From Hydrogenophaga sp. IBVHS1 (GTDB taxonomy: Bacteria; Pseudomonadota; Gammaproteobacteria; Burkholderiales; Burkholderiaceae_C), in the NCBI RefSeq assembly GCF_002127265.1, contig NZ_NFUU01000002.1, positions 1 to 64,000 of the forward strand: DNA of 64,000 bases, given 5' to 3'. The first letter of the stretch is position 1. Every line of letters begins with the position of its first letter. The position numbers were made by a program, and so were the translations under genes. This document shows positions 16,274 to 26,129 of this stretch, piece after piece. The notes under the pieces were generated by a model. That model was not told the DNA's origin. It worked only from the letters and a program-made list of their open reading frames with translations, and searched no databases.

Positions 16274-17868
16274 ACAAAAAAACATCCTTCGTCGCGCTGG
16301 CCGCTGTGGCCCTGCTCGTTGCCGTGGGCGCGGGTGCCTGGTGGCTGGGCATGCAGCAGGGCATGGGCCACACCACAGGGACGCCTCAGTCGGTTGCGGC
16401 CACCACCGCCAGCGACGACCCGTCGCTCTGGACCATCCCGCAAGGCGAAGACGCCACGCGCCGGCACATCCGCGAATCGCTCAAGGCCGGCGACGTGGAC
16501 CCGGTCACGGGCCGGCGCATCCTGAACTATCACGACCCGATGGTGCCGGGCAAAAACTTCGAGGCACCGGCCAAGTCGCCCTTCATGGACATGATGCTGG
16601 TGCCGCGCTACGCCGGCAGCGACGCGGCCGATGCCAGTAGCGTCACGGTGAGCCCGCGCATCCAGCAGAACCTGGGGCTGCGCACAGCGCCGGTGGTGGA
16701 GGGCTCGCTGGTGTCGGAAGTGACGGCGGTGGGCAACGTGGCCTGGAACGAGCGTGAGCGGGTGGAGCTGAGTTCGCGCGCCATGGGGTTTGTGGAGAAA
16801 CTGCATGTGAAAGCGGCGCTGGACCGCGTGGCCGCTGGCGCACCACTCGCAGAGCTCTACGTGCCCGACTGGGTGGCCGCGCAAGAGGAATACCTGGCGC
16901 TGGCCCGCCTGAGCGGCGAAGGCACCGACGCATTGAAGGATGCCGCACGACAGCGTATGCGCCAGGCGGGCATGACACCGGCGCACATCCAGCGCGTGGT
17001 GAGCTCGGGCGTGGTGCAGCCTCGCTTCACGCTGACCGCTCCGATCGCCGGCATCGTGAGCGAACTCATGGTGCGCGAGGGTGCGACCGTGATGCCAGGC
17101 ATGACGCTGATGCGCCTGCAGGGCACACGCACCGTGTGGGCCGAGGGGGCCGTGCCCGAGAGCCAGGCCGCGCTGCTGCAGCCGGGTGCGCGGGTGCGCA
17201 CCACCAGCCCCGGCGCGCCGGGCCAGACGTTCGAGGGCCAGGTGCAGGCGCTGCTGCCCGAGGTGGACGCGGTCACGCGCACCATCCGCGCTCGGGTGGA
17301 GCTGGCCAACCCGCAAGGCCGGCTGGTGCCCGGCATGCTGGTGAGCATGCGGCTGGACCGGCCCAAGGCCGCAGCCACGCTGCTGGTGCCCAGCGACGCC
17401 GTGATCCACACCGGGCGGCGCAGCGTGGTGATGGTGGCCGAAGACGGCGGGCGCTTTCGCCCGGTGCAGGTGACCGCGGGCCTGGAAGTGGGTGGCCAGA
17501 CCGAGATCAGCGCTGGCCTGCAGATGGGGCAGCGCGTGGTGCTCTCGGGTCAGTTTTTGATCGACTCCGAAGCCAGCTTGCGTGGGCTGGAGGCGCGTCT
17601 CAACCAGGAGCCTGCGCCCACAGCTCAGCGTTACACCACCGATGCAGTGATCGACGCACTCAGCGGAGACACCGTCACGCTCACACACCCGCCCATTGCG
17701 GCGCTGAAGTGGCCGCAGATGCAGATGGACTTCAAATTGCCGCCGCGCGCGCAGCAACCCCGCGATCTGGCAGCCGGCGACCGGCTGCAGATCGAGTTTG
17801 AAATGCAGGACGGCGATGTACCGCGCATCACCAGCCTGCAGCGCGTGGCACCGGAGCCGCGCCAATGA
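16270..17868 (+). CDS. cusB: RND periplasmic adaptor with fused CusF domain (CusB/SilB type)
   Basis: A 532-residue adaptor anchored by one N-terminal helix ([19 protein letters not shown]). Then come a short metal-binding stretch ([24 protein letters not shown]), barrel-sandwich and hairpin domains ([18 protein letters not shown]), and at the C-terminus (about residues 455-530) a complete CusF-like barrel with [20 protein letters not shown]. In this domain the His, Trp and two Met ligands of CusF are all present. SilB of Cupriavidus has the same fusion. It collects Cu(I)/Ag(I) and feeds the RND pump. ATGA overlaps join it to both neighbours. Confidence 0.9.
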   Translation: MNKKTSFVALAAVALLVAVGAGAWWLGMQQGMGHTTGTPQSVAATTASDDPSLWTIPQGEDATRRHIRESLKAGDVDPVTGRRILNYHDPMVPGKNFEAPAKSPFMDMMLVPRYAGSDAADASSVTVSPRIQQNLGLRTAPVVEGSLVSEVTAVGNVAWNERERVELSSRAMGFVEKLHVKAALDRVAAGAPLAELYVPDWVAAQEEYLALARLSGEGTDALKDAARQRMRQAGMTPAHIQRVVSSGVVQPRFTLTAPIAGIVSELMVREGATVMPGMTLMRLQGTRTVWAEGAVPESQAALLQPGARVRTTSPGAPGQTFEGQVQALLPEVDAVTRTIRARVELANPQGRLVPGMLVSMRLDRPKAAATLLVPSDAVIHTGRRSVVMVAEDGGRFRPVQVTAGLEVGGQTEISAGLQMGQRVVLSGQFLIDSEASLRGLEARLNQEPAPTAQRYTTDAVIDALSGDTVTLTHPPIAALKWPQMQMDFKLPPRAQQPRDLAAGDRLQIEFEMQDGDVPRITSLQRVAPEPRQ

Positions 17869-20800
17869 TCGCCGGGCTGATCCGCTGGAGCATCGCGAAC
17901 CGCTTTCTCGTGCTGCTGGCCACCGCGCTGCTCAGCGCCTGGGGCGTGGTGGCCCTGCAGCGCACGCCGCTGGACGCTTTGCCCGACCTCTCCGACACGC
18001 AGGTCATCATCCGCACCACCTGGCCCGGGCAGGCGCCGCAGATCGTGGAAAACCAGGTCACCTACCCGCTGACGACCACCATGCTCTCGGTGCCGGGGGC
18101 CCGCGCGGTGCGCGGCTTCTCGATGTTCGGCGACAGCTTCGTGTACGTGTTGTTTGAAGACGCGGTGGACCCGTACTGGGCGCGCTCGCGCGTGCTGGAG
18201 TACCTCAACCAGGTGCAGGCGCGCCTGCCGCGCGGCGCCTCCTCATCCATTGGACCCGACGCCACGGGCGTGGGCTGGATCTACCAGTACGCGCTGGTCG
18301 ACCGCACCGGTGGGCAGGACGTGGCGCAACTGCGCGCCCTGCAGGACTGGTTCGTGCGCTTCGAGCTCAAGACCGTGCCGGACGTGGCCGAGGTCGCCAG
18401 CGTGGGCGGCATGGTCAAGCAGTACCAGATCGTGCTCGACCCCGACAAGATGGCCGCCTACCGCGTGACGCAGGCCATGGTGGCCGAGGCGGTGGCGCGG
18501 GGCAACCAGGAGGCCGGGGGCTCGGTGCTGGAGCTGGGCGAGGCCGAGTACGCGGTGCGCGCCAGTGGCTACCTGAAGACGCTGGACGACTTTCGCGCCA
18601 TCCCCCTGATCACCAGCGCCAGCGGTGTGTCGGTGCGCCTGGGCGATGTGGCGCGGGTGCAGACCGGGCCCGAGATGCGGCGCGGCATCGGTGAGCTCAA
18701 CGGCGATGGCGAGGCCGTGGGCGGTGTGGTGGTGATGCGCTCGGGCAAGAACGCGCTGCAGACCATCGAAGCGGTGAAGGCCCGCCTGACCGAGCTGCAG
18801 CGCAGCCTGCCCGCCGGTGTGGAGATCGTGCCGGTGTACGACCGCTCGGGCCTGATCGAGCGCGCGGTGAAAAACCTCGGCGAGAAGCTGCTCGAGGAGT
18901 TCATCGTGGTGGCACTGGTGTGTCTGGCCTTTTTGTTCCACCTGCGCAGCGCGCTGGTGGCCAGCGTGTCGCTGCCGTTGGGCGTGCTGATGGCTTTCAT
19001 CGTGATGCAGCAGCAGGGCATCAACGCGAATGTGATGTCGCTCGGCGGCATTGCGATTGCCATCGGCGCCATGGTGGACGCGGCCATCGTGATGATCGAG
19101 AACGCCCACAAGCACCTGGAGCGCTGGGCCCACCATCACCCGGGCGAAACGCTGCAGGGCGAGCCGCGCTGGCGCGTGATCGGCGACGCTGCGGCCGAGG
19201 TGGGGCCGGCGCTGTTCTTCTCGCTGCTCATCATCACGTTGAGCTTCATCCCGGTGTTCACGCTGGAGGCGCAGGAAGGCCGGTTGTTTGCACCGCTGGC
19301 TTTCACCAAGACCTATGCCATGGCGGCGTCCGCTGGCTTGGCGGTCACGCTGATCCCGGTGTTGATGGGCTATCTGATTCGCGGGCGCATTCCGGCCGAG
19401 ACCGCCAACCCGCTGAACCGCGCGCTCATTGCGCTGTACCGCCCGGTGCTCGACGCGGTGCTCAAGGCGCCCAGGCTCACGCTGGTGGTGGCGGCGCTGG
19501 TGCTGGTGGTCAGCATCTGGCCGCTGCGCCAGCTGGGCAGCGAGTTCATGCCGCCGCTGGACGAAGGCGATCTGCTCTACATGCCCACGGCACTGCCTGG
19601 CCTCTCGGCGGCCAAGGCGGCCGAGCTGCTGCAGCAGACCGACCGGCTCATCAAGACCATTCCCGAGGTGCAGAGCGTGTACGGCAAGGCTGGGCGCGCC
19701 GAGACCGCCACCGACCCGGCACCGCTGGAGATGTTCGAGACCACGATCCAGTTCAAGCCGCGCAACGAATGGCGCGCCGGCTTGACACCCGAGGCGTTGA
19801 TCGAAGAGCTCGACCGCACCGTGCGCGTGCCGGGCCTGTCCAACATCTGGGTGCCACCGATCCGCAACCGCATCGACATGCTGGCCACCGGCATCAAGAG
19901 CCCCGTGGGCGTGAAGGTGGCCGGGCCGGATCTCGCCACCATCGACCGCCTCACCGGCGAGATCGAGCGCGCGGTGAAAGACGTGCCCGGTGTGAGCAGC
20001 GCACTGGCCGAGCGGTTGACGGGCGGGCGTTACATCGACGTGGACATCCGCCGCAGTGACGCCGCGCGCTACGGCCTGAACATCGCCGATGTGCAGGATA
20101 TCGTGGCCGGCAGCGTGGGTGGCATGAACATCGGCGAGACGGTGGAGGGCCTGCAGCGTTTCCCGATCAACCTGCGCTACCCACGCGAGCTGCGCGACTC
20201 GCTGCCCGAGCTGCGCGCGTTGCCCATCGTGGCGCCGGGCGGTCAGCGCCTGGTGTTGTCCGACGTGGCCGACCTGCGCATTTCCGAGGGGCCGCCCATG
20301 CTGCGCAGCGAAAACGCGCGCTTGGCCGGCTTTGTGTACGTGGACATTCGCGGGCGCGACCTGCGTGGTGCGGTGCTGGACATGCAGCGCGCGGTGTCCG
20401 AGCAGGTGGCGTTGCCCGCCGGGTACTCGGTGTCGTGGTCGGGGCAATTCGAGTTCCTGGAACGGGCCACGGCCAAGCTCGAGCTGGTGGTCCCGGTCAC
20501 GCTGCTGATCATCTTCGTGCTGCTGTACCTGATCTTCCGCCGCTTCGACGAAGCCTTGCTGATCATGTCCACGCTTCCGTTCGCGCTGGTGGGTGGGGTG
20601 TGGTTCCTCTGGCTGCTCGGGCACAACCTGTCGGTGGCCAGCGTGGTGGGCTTCATTGCGCTGGCGGGTGTGGCGGCCGAGTTCGGCGTGATCATGCTGA
20701 TCTACCTCAAGCAGGCCTGGCAGGAGCGGCTGGACGCCGGGCGCACCGATGAACTGTCGTTGCTGGAAGCCATCCGCGAAGGCGCGGTGTTGCGGGTGCG

Positions 20801-20984
20801 GCCCAAGGCCATGACGGTGGCCACCATCGTGGCCGGCTTGCTGCCGCTGTTCTGGGGCATGGGCACCGGCAGCGAGGTGATGCAGCGCATCGCAGCACCC
20901 ATGATCGGCGGGATGATCAGCGCGCCGTTGCTCTCGCTGCTGGTGGTGCCCGTGATTTACCGGTTGATGCGGCGTCCGCGTTGA
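17865..20984 (+). CDS. cusA: Heavy-metal RND pump (CusA/SilA type)
   Basis: A 1039-residue inner-membrane transporter with the RND layout: helix 1 ([16 protein letters not shown]), a large periplasmic porter domain, helices 2-6, a second porter domain and helices 7-12. The heavy-metal signature [19 protein letters not shown] is near residue 405, and Met residues are frequent in the porter parts, as in Cu(I)/Ag(I) exporters. Length fits CusA/CzcA (about 1040-1060). It is the last gene of the three-gene operon and uses the proton gradient to expel metal. Monovalent metal is favoured by the CusF fusion on its adaptor rather than by the pump sequence itself. Confidence 0.9.
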   Translation: MIAGLIRWSIANRFLVLLATALLSAWGVVALQRTPLDALPDLSDTQVIIRTTWPGQAPQIVENQVTYPLTTTMLSVPGARAVRGFSMFGDSFVYVLFEDAVDPYWARSRVLEYLNQVQARLPRGASSSIGPDATGVGWIYQYALVDRTGGQDVAQLRALQDWFVRFELKTVPDVAEVASVGGMVKQYQIVLDPDKMAAYRVTQAMVAEAVARGNQEAGGSVLELGEAEYAVRASGYLKTLDDFRAIPLITSASGVSVRLGDVARVQTGPEMRRGIGELNGDGEAVGGVVVMRSGKNALQTIEAVKARLTELQRSLPAGVEIVPVYDRSGLIERAVKNLGEKLLEEFIVVALVCLAFLFHLRSALVASVSLPLGVLMAFIVMQQQGINANVMSLGGIAIAIGAMVDAAIVMIENAHKHLERWAHHHPGETLQGEPRWRVIGDAAAEVGPALFFSLLIITLSFIPVFTLEAQEGRLFAPLAFTKTYAMAASAGLAVTLIPVLMGYLIRGRIPAETANPLNRALIALYRPVLDAVLKAPRLTLVVAALVLVVSIWPLRQLGSEFMPPLDEGDLLYMPTALPGLSAAKAAELLQQTDRLIKTIPEVQSVYGKAGRAETATDPAPLEMFETTIQFKPRNEWRAGLTPEALIEELDRTVRVPGLSNIWVPPIRNRIDMLATGIKSPVGVKVAGPDLATIDRLTGEIERAVKDVPGVSSALAERLTGGRYIDVDIRRSDAARYGLNIADVQDIVAGSVGGMNIGETVEGLQRFPINLRYPRELRDSLPELRALPIVAPGGQRLVLSDVADLRISEGPPMLRSENARLAGFVYVDIRGRDLRGAVLDMQRAVSEQVALPAGYSVSWSGQFEFLERATAKLELVVPVTLLIIFVLLYLIFRRFDEALLIMSTLPFALVGGVWFLWLLGHNLSVASVVGFIALAGVAAEFGVIMLIYLKQAWQERLDAGRTDELSLLEAIREGAVLRVRPKAMTVATIVAGLLPLFWGMGTGSEVMQRIAAPMIGGMISAPLLSLLVVPVIYRLMRRPR

Positions 20985-21379
20985 GGCGCCACAACCTAAG
21001 AGTCAGCTTGATGCACTGAAAATCCAGTGGAATGGCCCGCCATTTACGACTGCTTTGTACGTAAGCAGCCGTCTAGGAGACGCTGATGAGCGACCGCCTT
21101 TGACCTGACATGTATTTGAAACCGGATGAACCCAAAGGCTGCAATCGCTGCACAACGGACTCACACTGGCTAGGCAGCGTCACGACTAGACGCCCCTTAT
21201 GGCCGTCTCCGAATAGCTGGCAAAGCTCTGGTTCCGTTGATGAGTGCTGAGTGACGGCTCGGCGCGTCGATCACCCAGTCCTTAAGCTTCTTCGGGTTTT
21301 CCGCACCAGTCGGATCGGGAAACGCTTTGGTCATGTGGAGCCAACATCCAGGTGTTGGCTCGGAGTCGCATGCTGCCGA
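20985..21379. other. Gene-poor junction between the cus operon and the integration module
   Basis: 395 bp with no convincing complete gene. On the minus strand a short open stretch (about 21083-21275) reads like worn coding sequence (ELCQLFGDGHKGRLVVTLP ... SGFKYMSGQRRSLIS) but has no clear start, and I do not recognise it. No terminator with a T run is seen after cusA. A left edge of the element carrying the integrase could lie here; no repeat pair was found by eye. Confidence 0.45.
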
Positions 21380-21595
21380 CTACGACTCGGTTGAATCATC
21401 GACGAATTCAAACAGCTGCCCCACGTCGACATCGAAGAACTTGCACAGTGAGTTGATCGCGTCGAGATCAACTCGCGTTGCAGTCTCTTGGTACAGCAGC
21501 GTAACGGTGTTGCGGTGGAGGCCGGTGTCGCGCGCCACATCGCTGATCTTGAGCTTTCGCTCTCCCATCAGGCGGGACAGGTGGCACTTGATCAA
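21380..21595 (-). CDS. Small XRE-type DNA-binding protein of the integration module
   Basis: A 71-residue protein that is nearly all helix-turn-helix: MGERKLKISDVARDTGLHRN followed by TVTLLYQETATRVDLDAINSLCKFFDV. It matches the short Cro/CI-type regulators common in conjugative and integrative elements. It is divergent from the excisionase-like and integrase genes, with paired direct repeats in the gap between, so it is probably the repressor that controls them. The start at 21595 gives a complete helix 1. No toxin partner is next to it. Confidence 0.8.
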   Translation of the reverse strand: MIKCHLSRLMGERKLKISDVARDTGLHRNTVTLLYQETATRVDLDAINSLCKFFDVDVGQLFEFVDDSTES

Positions 21596-21617
21596 GACAT
21601 GCTCCGAAGAAAAAAAT

Positions 21618-21691
21618 CATTCAAGATGACAAAAAACACTTGAAGGTGGCATTTATTCCTTCATAATGCCATTCAGGATGACAAAAAAGAC
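21618..21691. repeat. 22-bp direct repeats in the regulator/excisionase gap
   Basis: Two copies of CATTCARGATGACAAAAAASAC lie at 21618-21639 and 21670-21691 with two mismatches, 52 bp apart start to start. Between them GGCATT (21648-21653) and AATGCC (21665-21670) form an inverted repeat. The 150-bp gap holds the divergent promoters of the XRE gene and the xis-int pair, so these are likely repressor or excisionase binding sites. Confidence 0.7.
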
Positions 21692-21745
21692 GTTTGGATG
21701 CTCTTTTGTTGTTCTGATTGTCCCATTAACCTGAAGGAGTGAGAA

Positions 21746-21985
21746 GTGTCCACATGCACCTACCTGACAACTGATGAGTTGTCGTCCCGCATCAAGTACG
21801 ACAGCAGAACCATCCGAGATCGACTGAAGGACAGCGTATTGCTTGAAGGCCGTCATTACATCCGTCCATTCGGTGGACGCAAGACGCTCTACATCTGGGA
21901 GCACATCGAGACTGATATGGCGCACCACTCGGCCATGGGCTCCGAGGCGATTCCTTTGGCCAATGGGGGTGTGCTCCATGGGTAG
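21746..21985 (+). CDS. Excisionase-like small DNA-binding protein
   Basis: A 79-residue protein started by GTG at 21746, with AAGGAG 6 bp upstream. It opens with a helix-turn-helix-like part (YLTTDELSSRIKYDSRTIRDRL) and a basic strand region (GRHYIRPFGGRKTLYIWEHIE) that resembles winged-helix excisionases bending attachment-site DNA. Its end overlaps the integrase start by 8 bp, so the two are translated together. Its partnership with the integrase is the main support; sequence similarity to known Xis proteins is weak. Confidence 0.65.
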   Translation: MSTCTYLTTDELSSRIKYDSRTIRDRLKDSVLLEGRHYIRPFGGRKTLYIWEHIETDMAHHSAMGSEAIPLANGGVLHG

Positions 21986-23501
21986 CATTCGCCGGCATGA
22001 GAGCAAAGGCACGCTCTTCATGGACTTTCGTCATGCGGGACAGCGACTGCGCGAGTACACATCGCTTGCGGACAATGCGGCCAACCGCAAGCGCTTGCAG
22101 AAGGCTCTCGATCGCGTCGAGGCGGAGATCGCCCTCGGCACCTTTGACTACCAGAAGACCTTCGGAAAACCGCTGCCATCCAGCCAGCCGGTGTCTGAGG
22201 CCGCAGCAGATGAGGGCACGCCTGAACTACAGCGCAACCCCATGTCCCGCACCGGCACACCCACATTCAAGGAGTTTGCCGACATGTGGTTCTCGGAGTC
22301 GGAAGTCTCCTGGCGCCGCAGCTACAAGGTGACGCAACGTGGGTCGATCGACCAGTACCTCATCCCCTACTTCGGGGAGAAGGAGGTCGGCCAGATCACC
22401 AAGGCAGACGTACTGGCATTTCGGGCAACACTCGCCAAAGTAACCACCCGAAAATCCCAGAGCACATTGTCCAACCGTCGCATCAACTCCGTGATGAAGC
22501 CGTTGCGCCAGATCCTTAACGAAGCGGCCGACCGCCTTGAGTTTACTTCTGCGTTTCGCAACATCAAGCCGCTCAAAATGAAGCGCAGTGACGTGATGCC
22601 GTTCACCCTGGACGAGGTGCAGCAGATCCTCACCACCGTGCGGGCGGACTATCGTCAGTACTTCACCGTGCGCTTCTTCACCGGCATGCGAACGGGTGAG
22701 GCCCACGGACTCAAGTGGAAGTACATCGACTTCGAGCGCCGGTTGATCCTGGTGCGCGAGGCCATCGTGCTCAAAGAAGAGGACGAGCTCAAGACCGACG
22801 GCAGTGTGCGCGACATCCAGATGAACGACCTGGTGTTCGATGCGCTGCAGGCGCAGTTCAAGGTGACGGGCAAGACCTCCGAGTTCGTCTTCTGCAACCG
22901 CAACGGCACGCCCATCGACAACCAGAATTTTCTGAACCGGGTGTGGTCACCGCTCTTGCGACACCTGGACATCCCGCACCGCCGGGCCTACCAGATGCGC
23001 CACACCGCGGCCACCTTGTGGCTGGCCTCGGGCGAAGCGCCGGAGTGGATCGCACGCCAGCTCGGCCACACCAGCACTGAGATGCTGTTCCGCGTCTACA
23101 GCCGCTACGTGCCCAACCTGACGAGGCGCGACGGCTCGGCGATGGAGCGCCTGCTCAAGCAGCACATCTCGGTGACACCGGTGCAGGGGAACGTTATCCG
23201 CTTGCCCGAAGAAGCTCAGACAGTGGAATTGGTGGAGCACGAATGTGCGGAAGCTGTTCAACCCGACAAGAGTGCCGCGTCTCAGGGGGTGGACCACGCA
23301 AGTGCACCGTACGCCCCTACCGCGTCGCATCAGCACGCAGATGACACAGCAAAGGGTGAGGCGCGCAGCAACGAGCAACTCGTTGAGGTCTTGTTCCCCC
23401 GGTCAACTGCGCGCCGAAAGCACACGCCCAAGGCGCAATCACTGAGTCCGCTGTCCTTCCTGCGTTCAGCCACATCCGCCGAACGTTCTCCGCAGGACTA
23501 G
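21978..23501 (+). CDS. Tyrosine site-specific recombinase (integrase)
   Basis: A 507-residue integrase. N-terminal residues 1-60 resemble an arm-type DNA-binding domain; 95-200 form the core-binding helices (TFKEFADMWF ... LSNRRINSVMKPLRQIL); 205-385 form the catalytic domain. Catalytic residues read as R238 (TGMRTGEAHGL), K272, R341 in YQMRHTAATLW, H364 (QLGHTS) and Y374 (FRVYSRY). The usual first His of box II is a Tyr here (Y338). A C-terminal extension of about 120 residues is low in recognisable structure. ATG 21978 overlaps the excisionase-like gene. It should integrate and excise the element that carries it. Confidence 0.9.
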   Translation: MGSIRRHESKGTLFMDFRHAGQRLREYTSLADNAANRKRLQKALDRVEAEIALGTFDYQKTFGKPLPSSQPVSEAAADEGTPELQRNPMSRTGTPTFKEFADMWFSESEVSWRRSYKVTQRGSIDQYLIPYFGEKEVGQITKADVLAFRATLAKVTTRKSQSTLSNRRINSVMKPLRQILNEAADRLEFTSAFRNIKPLKMKRSDVMPFTLDEVQQILTTVRADYRQYFTVRFFTGMRTGEAHGLKWKYIDFERRLILVREAIVLKEEDELKTDGSVRDIQMNDLVFDALQAQFKVTGKTSEFVFCNRNGTPIDNQNFLNRVWSPLLRHLDIPHRRAYQMRHTAATLWLASGEAPEWIARQLGHTSTEMLFRVYSRYVPNLTRRDGSAMERLLKQHISVTPVQGNVIRLPEEAQTVELVEHECAEAVQPDKSAASQGVDHASAPYAPTASHQHADDTAKGEARSNEQLVEVLFPRSTARRKHTPKAQSLSPLSFLRSATSAERSPQD

Positions 23502-23653
23502 CAAACCCAACCACGCAGATCCCCCCAACTGCCGCAGCCCGAACGTTCGCTCGGGTAAGCAGGAGAGGCGGAGCTTTGCCCAGACCTTTTCAGAAGTTGA
23601 CGTCTTGACCCTAATTCGCGATGCCTGCGGGCATCCACCTCAAGGACCACACC

Positions 23654-24019
23654 ATGCAAGTTCGCACCCTCATTTTCTCGAGCAAACCTCCGCTGATCCG
23701 TGTCAACGGCAAGCCTCGCCTGATTTGGCGCAAGCACCCCACGCCCAAGACCCGCCGCTTGATTCCCGGCCGAGTCCACCGTGTGTCGACTTTCGCCTTT
23801 GTCGCGCTCCCCGAGGCCGCCACGCAAAGCCTCAAACCCTCAGCGCGCGCCGCCCTGGTGGACTGGTTCAGCAAGGAGCGCATTCAGGTGGTCATGGACC
23901 ACAAGGGCCACCACTTCAACGTGACCTTGCGCTCGACCGTCCTGATCGACCGCAAGGACGCCCACACCGAACAGAAGCCCGCTGCGGGGAATCCGCAAGA
24001 ACCCTCTGGCCGAGCGTGA
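23654..24019 (+). CDS. Hypothetical cargo protein, 121 residues
   Basis: ATG at 23654 follows AAGGA by 7 bp, which argues for a real gene. The protein is basic at the start (MQVRTLIFSSKPPLIRVNGKPRLIWRK) and mixed alpha/beta afterwards (AALVDWFSKERIQVVMDHKGHHFNV), with no signal peptide or membrane helix. I do not recognise a family. It lies 152 bp after the integrase on the same strand and has strand and base composition like it, so it belongs to the same element. No catalytic motif is seen. Confidence 0.55.
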   Translation: MQVRTLIFSSKPPLIRVNGKPRLIWRKHPTPKTRRLIPGRVHRVSTFAFVALPEAATQSLKPSARAALVDWFSKERIQVVMDHKGHHFNVTLRSTVLIDRKDAHTEQKPAAGNPQEPSGRA

Positions 24020-24156
24020 AGCCTTCGCAAGTGGTCTCAGCCGGCTGAGCCAGCTTGTTCGTCGGTGCAGCAGGCCGCGTCCGTGCACCGAGGCCTCGCC
24101 GCCACATCCGTCTCCTCCCGATCCGAATCGCAGTCCCACACAACGCAGGATTTCAA

Positions 24157-24966
24157 ATGAACAAACCTACCCGCAACCGCATCGTCACCACTTCCTTCAA
24201 CCAGGCCGAGTTCGCCGCGTTCATGAAGAATTCCCCCAGGGAGGTGACCTCGCAGCGCCTGAGCCTGGGCCGTCTGTTCGACCCGAACTGGGCCAACGCC
24301 GATCTGTGCGCTTCGGTGCACGCGCAGTTGCCCCTGCACATGCCGCCGATGCTGATCGAATTCATCAAGACCGCGCTCAGCGACGCGACGGTCCGCCGTG
24401 CCTACCTCCAGCCGCGTCTGCATGCGAGCCAGCTGGAGTTGCTCACGCCGTGGAAGGGTGCTCTAGACGCAGGCGTTCGTGCCTACCTCTCGCCCATGCT
24501 GTCTCCGAGCGAGGCAGACATGGCATTCACCGCTGCGTTCGTGGCGCCCGTCTCGCGCTTCACCGTGCTGCTCCCCGTCGCCGAGTCGGGCGGTGGAGAG
24601 CGGGGCGCTCAGGGCGGCGCTAAACATGCCATCGACCAAGGGATTGACCAAGGCGCTGATGAAAACACTGATGAAGGCACCGGCGAAGACGGAGAGGGTG
24701 ATCGTCCCGTGGTGCTGCCGGCGGATCCGAACGCCTTGCGTGCCGACCTGCTGCACGACGCTCTGCGCCAGCTCGCCCGCCGCAGCACCGGCATGGCCGA
24801 CACCCTCAGCGCGGTGCTGAATCTGGACCGCGCCGCCTTTGAGGTTGATCCCGAACAGGTGGCGCGCCTGACCGGCGTCGTGGCGCTGGCCGTCACCCCG
24901 TTGCACAACCTGTGGCCCGTCACCGTCCAGGAGCGCGCGCTGTCGGTCAAGTACCTGCGCCCCTGA
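24157..24966 (+). CDS. Hypothetical cargo protein, 269 residues, with acidic insert
   Basis: ATG 24157 is preceded by AGGA 6 bp upstream. The protein looks soluble and helical. Its middle carries a low-complexity stretch (residues about 150-180) of DQGIDQGADENTDEGTGEDGEG that is likely disordered and was probably built by short repeat expansion. The flanking halves (PRLHASQLELLTPWKGALDAG; LLHDALRQLARRSTGMADTL) show no motif I can name. It follows the previous cargo gene by 137 bp. Nothing ties it to a known function. Confidence 0.55.
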   Translation: MNKPTRNRIVTTSFNQAEFAAFMKNSPREVTSQRLSLGRLFDPNWANADLCASVHAQLPLHMPPMLIEFIKTALSDATVRRAYLQPRLHASQLELLTPWKGALDAGVRAYLSPMLSPSEADMAFTAAFVAPVSRFTVLLPVAESGGGERGAQGGAKHAIDQGIDQGADENTDEGTGEDGEGDRPVVLPADPNALRADLLHDALRQLARRSTGMADTLSAVLNLDRAAFEVDPEQVARLTGVVALAVTPLHNLWPVTVQERALSVKYLRP

Positions 24967-25125
24967 ATCGCAAGGCCGGGCCCGGCCGGAAGAACCTCAA
25001 AAAATCCTCGCGCCGCGCCCTTGACACGGAGCTCTTTCGTGAGATTTTGGATACGCGACCTCGCACATCACGAGGTCTCAGTACGGCATCAGAACGGCAT
25101 CACGAAGAAATCGCAAGGAAATCAC

Positions 25126-25938
25126 ATGACTGAAACGACACCACCCAATCCGGACGGCGCGACGGAGCAAATCAAGACGATCGTCCAAGAATTGTGGCGA
25201 GGAAACATCCGCATCGAGCTGACCGGACATCTGAACATCTTTATCGGGCACAACCTAGAGCACATCACGCCGGCCATGCTGGCCTTGAAATCCGGCGTGC
25301 GTCCTGAGAAGGTCATCTGGGAAGCGTTTCCCAACTGGCAAACACAGCATTGGGGGCAAACAGTCCCTTTGACTACTCCACCCACCCCCATGTTGGCGGG
25401 TCCCGACGGCTCTCACATCCTGCTGCGTCCGGCGCAAGGCGAGTCGACTAGAAAGATTGATCTGATCAAAGCCTTTCACGATTGGATGCTGGCCTGGAAG
25501 GCGGAGGAACAAGCGATGGCATGCGCCGAGGAGGACGCGTTTGAAGACGAGGAGGAAGACGCGGCGCCAGACCCAGTGGAAACTCCTCGCCCCAAATCGA
25601 GCCGGTTCGGCTTGGGGTCCCTCGTGATCACCGCTGGGCTGCTGTTCCTGGCCTATGACGCATTCAAGATCTTCATTCCGGCGGACATCACCAAACGGGA
25701 GTCGATCGGCGTCCTGGTGTCTGCTCACTCCTCGAGCGACTGGAGTTATCCGTGGCTGTTGGAGACCGATCGTGGTGTCTATCCAGTGGCCAAGGTGCTG
25801 ATGATTGACAAGGGTGCACCGCTCACGTTGATTGCACTGAGCAACGGCAGACGCGTGATCTGCGAAGAGCGGCTGGTCGTGTGTGCCCGCACCGTCGGGG
25901 AGGAGCGGCAGATTTCTGTCAAGGCGGAAGGGCAATGA
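25126..25938 (+). CDS. Hypothetical single-helix membrane protein, 270 residues
   Basis: ATG 25126 has AAGGAA 5 bp upstream. The N-terminal half is soluble (KTIVQELWRGNIRIELTG, an HxLxxxI region and a Trp-rich stretch IWEAFPNWQTQHWGQ), followed by an acidic linker (EEDAFEDEEEDAAPDP). One membrane helix lies near residue 165-183 (LGSLVITAGLLFLAYDAF), then an outside domain of about 85 residues with two Cys (VICEERLVVCAR). With the helix in the middle, an input/output arrangement across the membrane is possible. A strong palindrome follows its stop by 11 bp. I do not recognise the family. Confidence 0.55.
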   Translation: MTETTPPNPDGATEQIKTIVQELWRGNIRIELTGHLNIFIGHNLEHITPAMLALKSGVRPEKVIWEAFPNWQTQHWGQTVPLTTPPTPMLAGPDGSHILLRPAQGESTRKIDLIKAFHDWMLAWKAEEQAMACAEEDAFEDEEEDAAPDPVETPRPKSSRFGLGSLVITAGLLFLAYDAFKIFIPADITKRESIGVLVSAHSSSDWSYPWLLETDRGVYPVAKVLMIDKGAPLTLIALSNGRRVICEERLVVCARTVGEERQISVKAEGQ

Positions 25939-25949
25939 AGGAGCTGAAT

Positions 25950-25981
25950 ATTCATACGCTGTACAGCGTATGAATGTTTTT
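25950..25981 (+). terminator. 26-bp perfect palindrome followed by T run
   Basis: ATTCATACGCTGT at 25950-25962 is followed directly by its exact reverse complement (25963-25975) and then GTTTTTT. This can fold as a long terminator hairpin for the cargo genes read rightward. The right arm motif AGCGTATGAATG (25965-25976) recurs just after the T run as AGCGTATCAATG (one mismatch), so it might also be a protein-binding or transposon-type site. Confidence 0.75.
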
Positions 25982-26129
25982 TAGCGTATCAATGGTTCCG
26001 TCTCCCCCCGCGTCCTGATAAACGTCGCGGCGGCGCGACTTCCCACCCCCGCACCATGCTGGTAATGAGTCCTGTGAGTCGCGGCCATTTTTCATAAAGT
26101 TTGCGCGACACCGCATGCTCGTCGCTGTC

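Noticed and set aside
18243..20624. About 790-codon open frame on the minus strand inside cusA
   Set aside because: Composition (His, Gln, Arg rich, no hydrophobic blocks) is that of a shadow of the RND gene; no start signal or family.
21083..21275. Minus-strand coding-like fragment downstream of cusA
   Set aside because: Codon pattern looks plausible but there is no start and I cannot name a family; noted only as a possible remnant.
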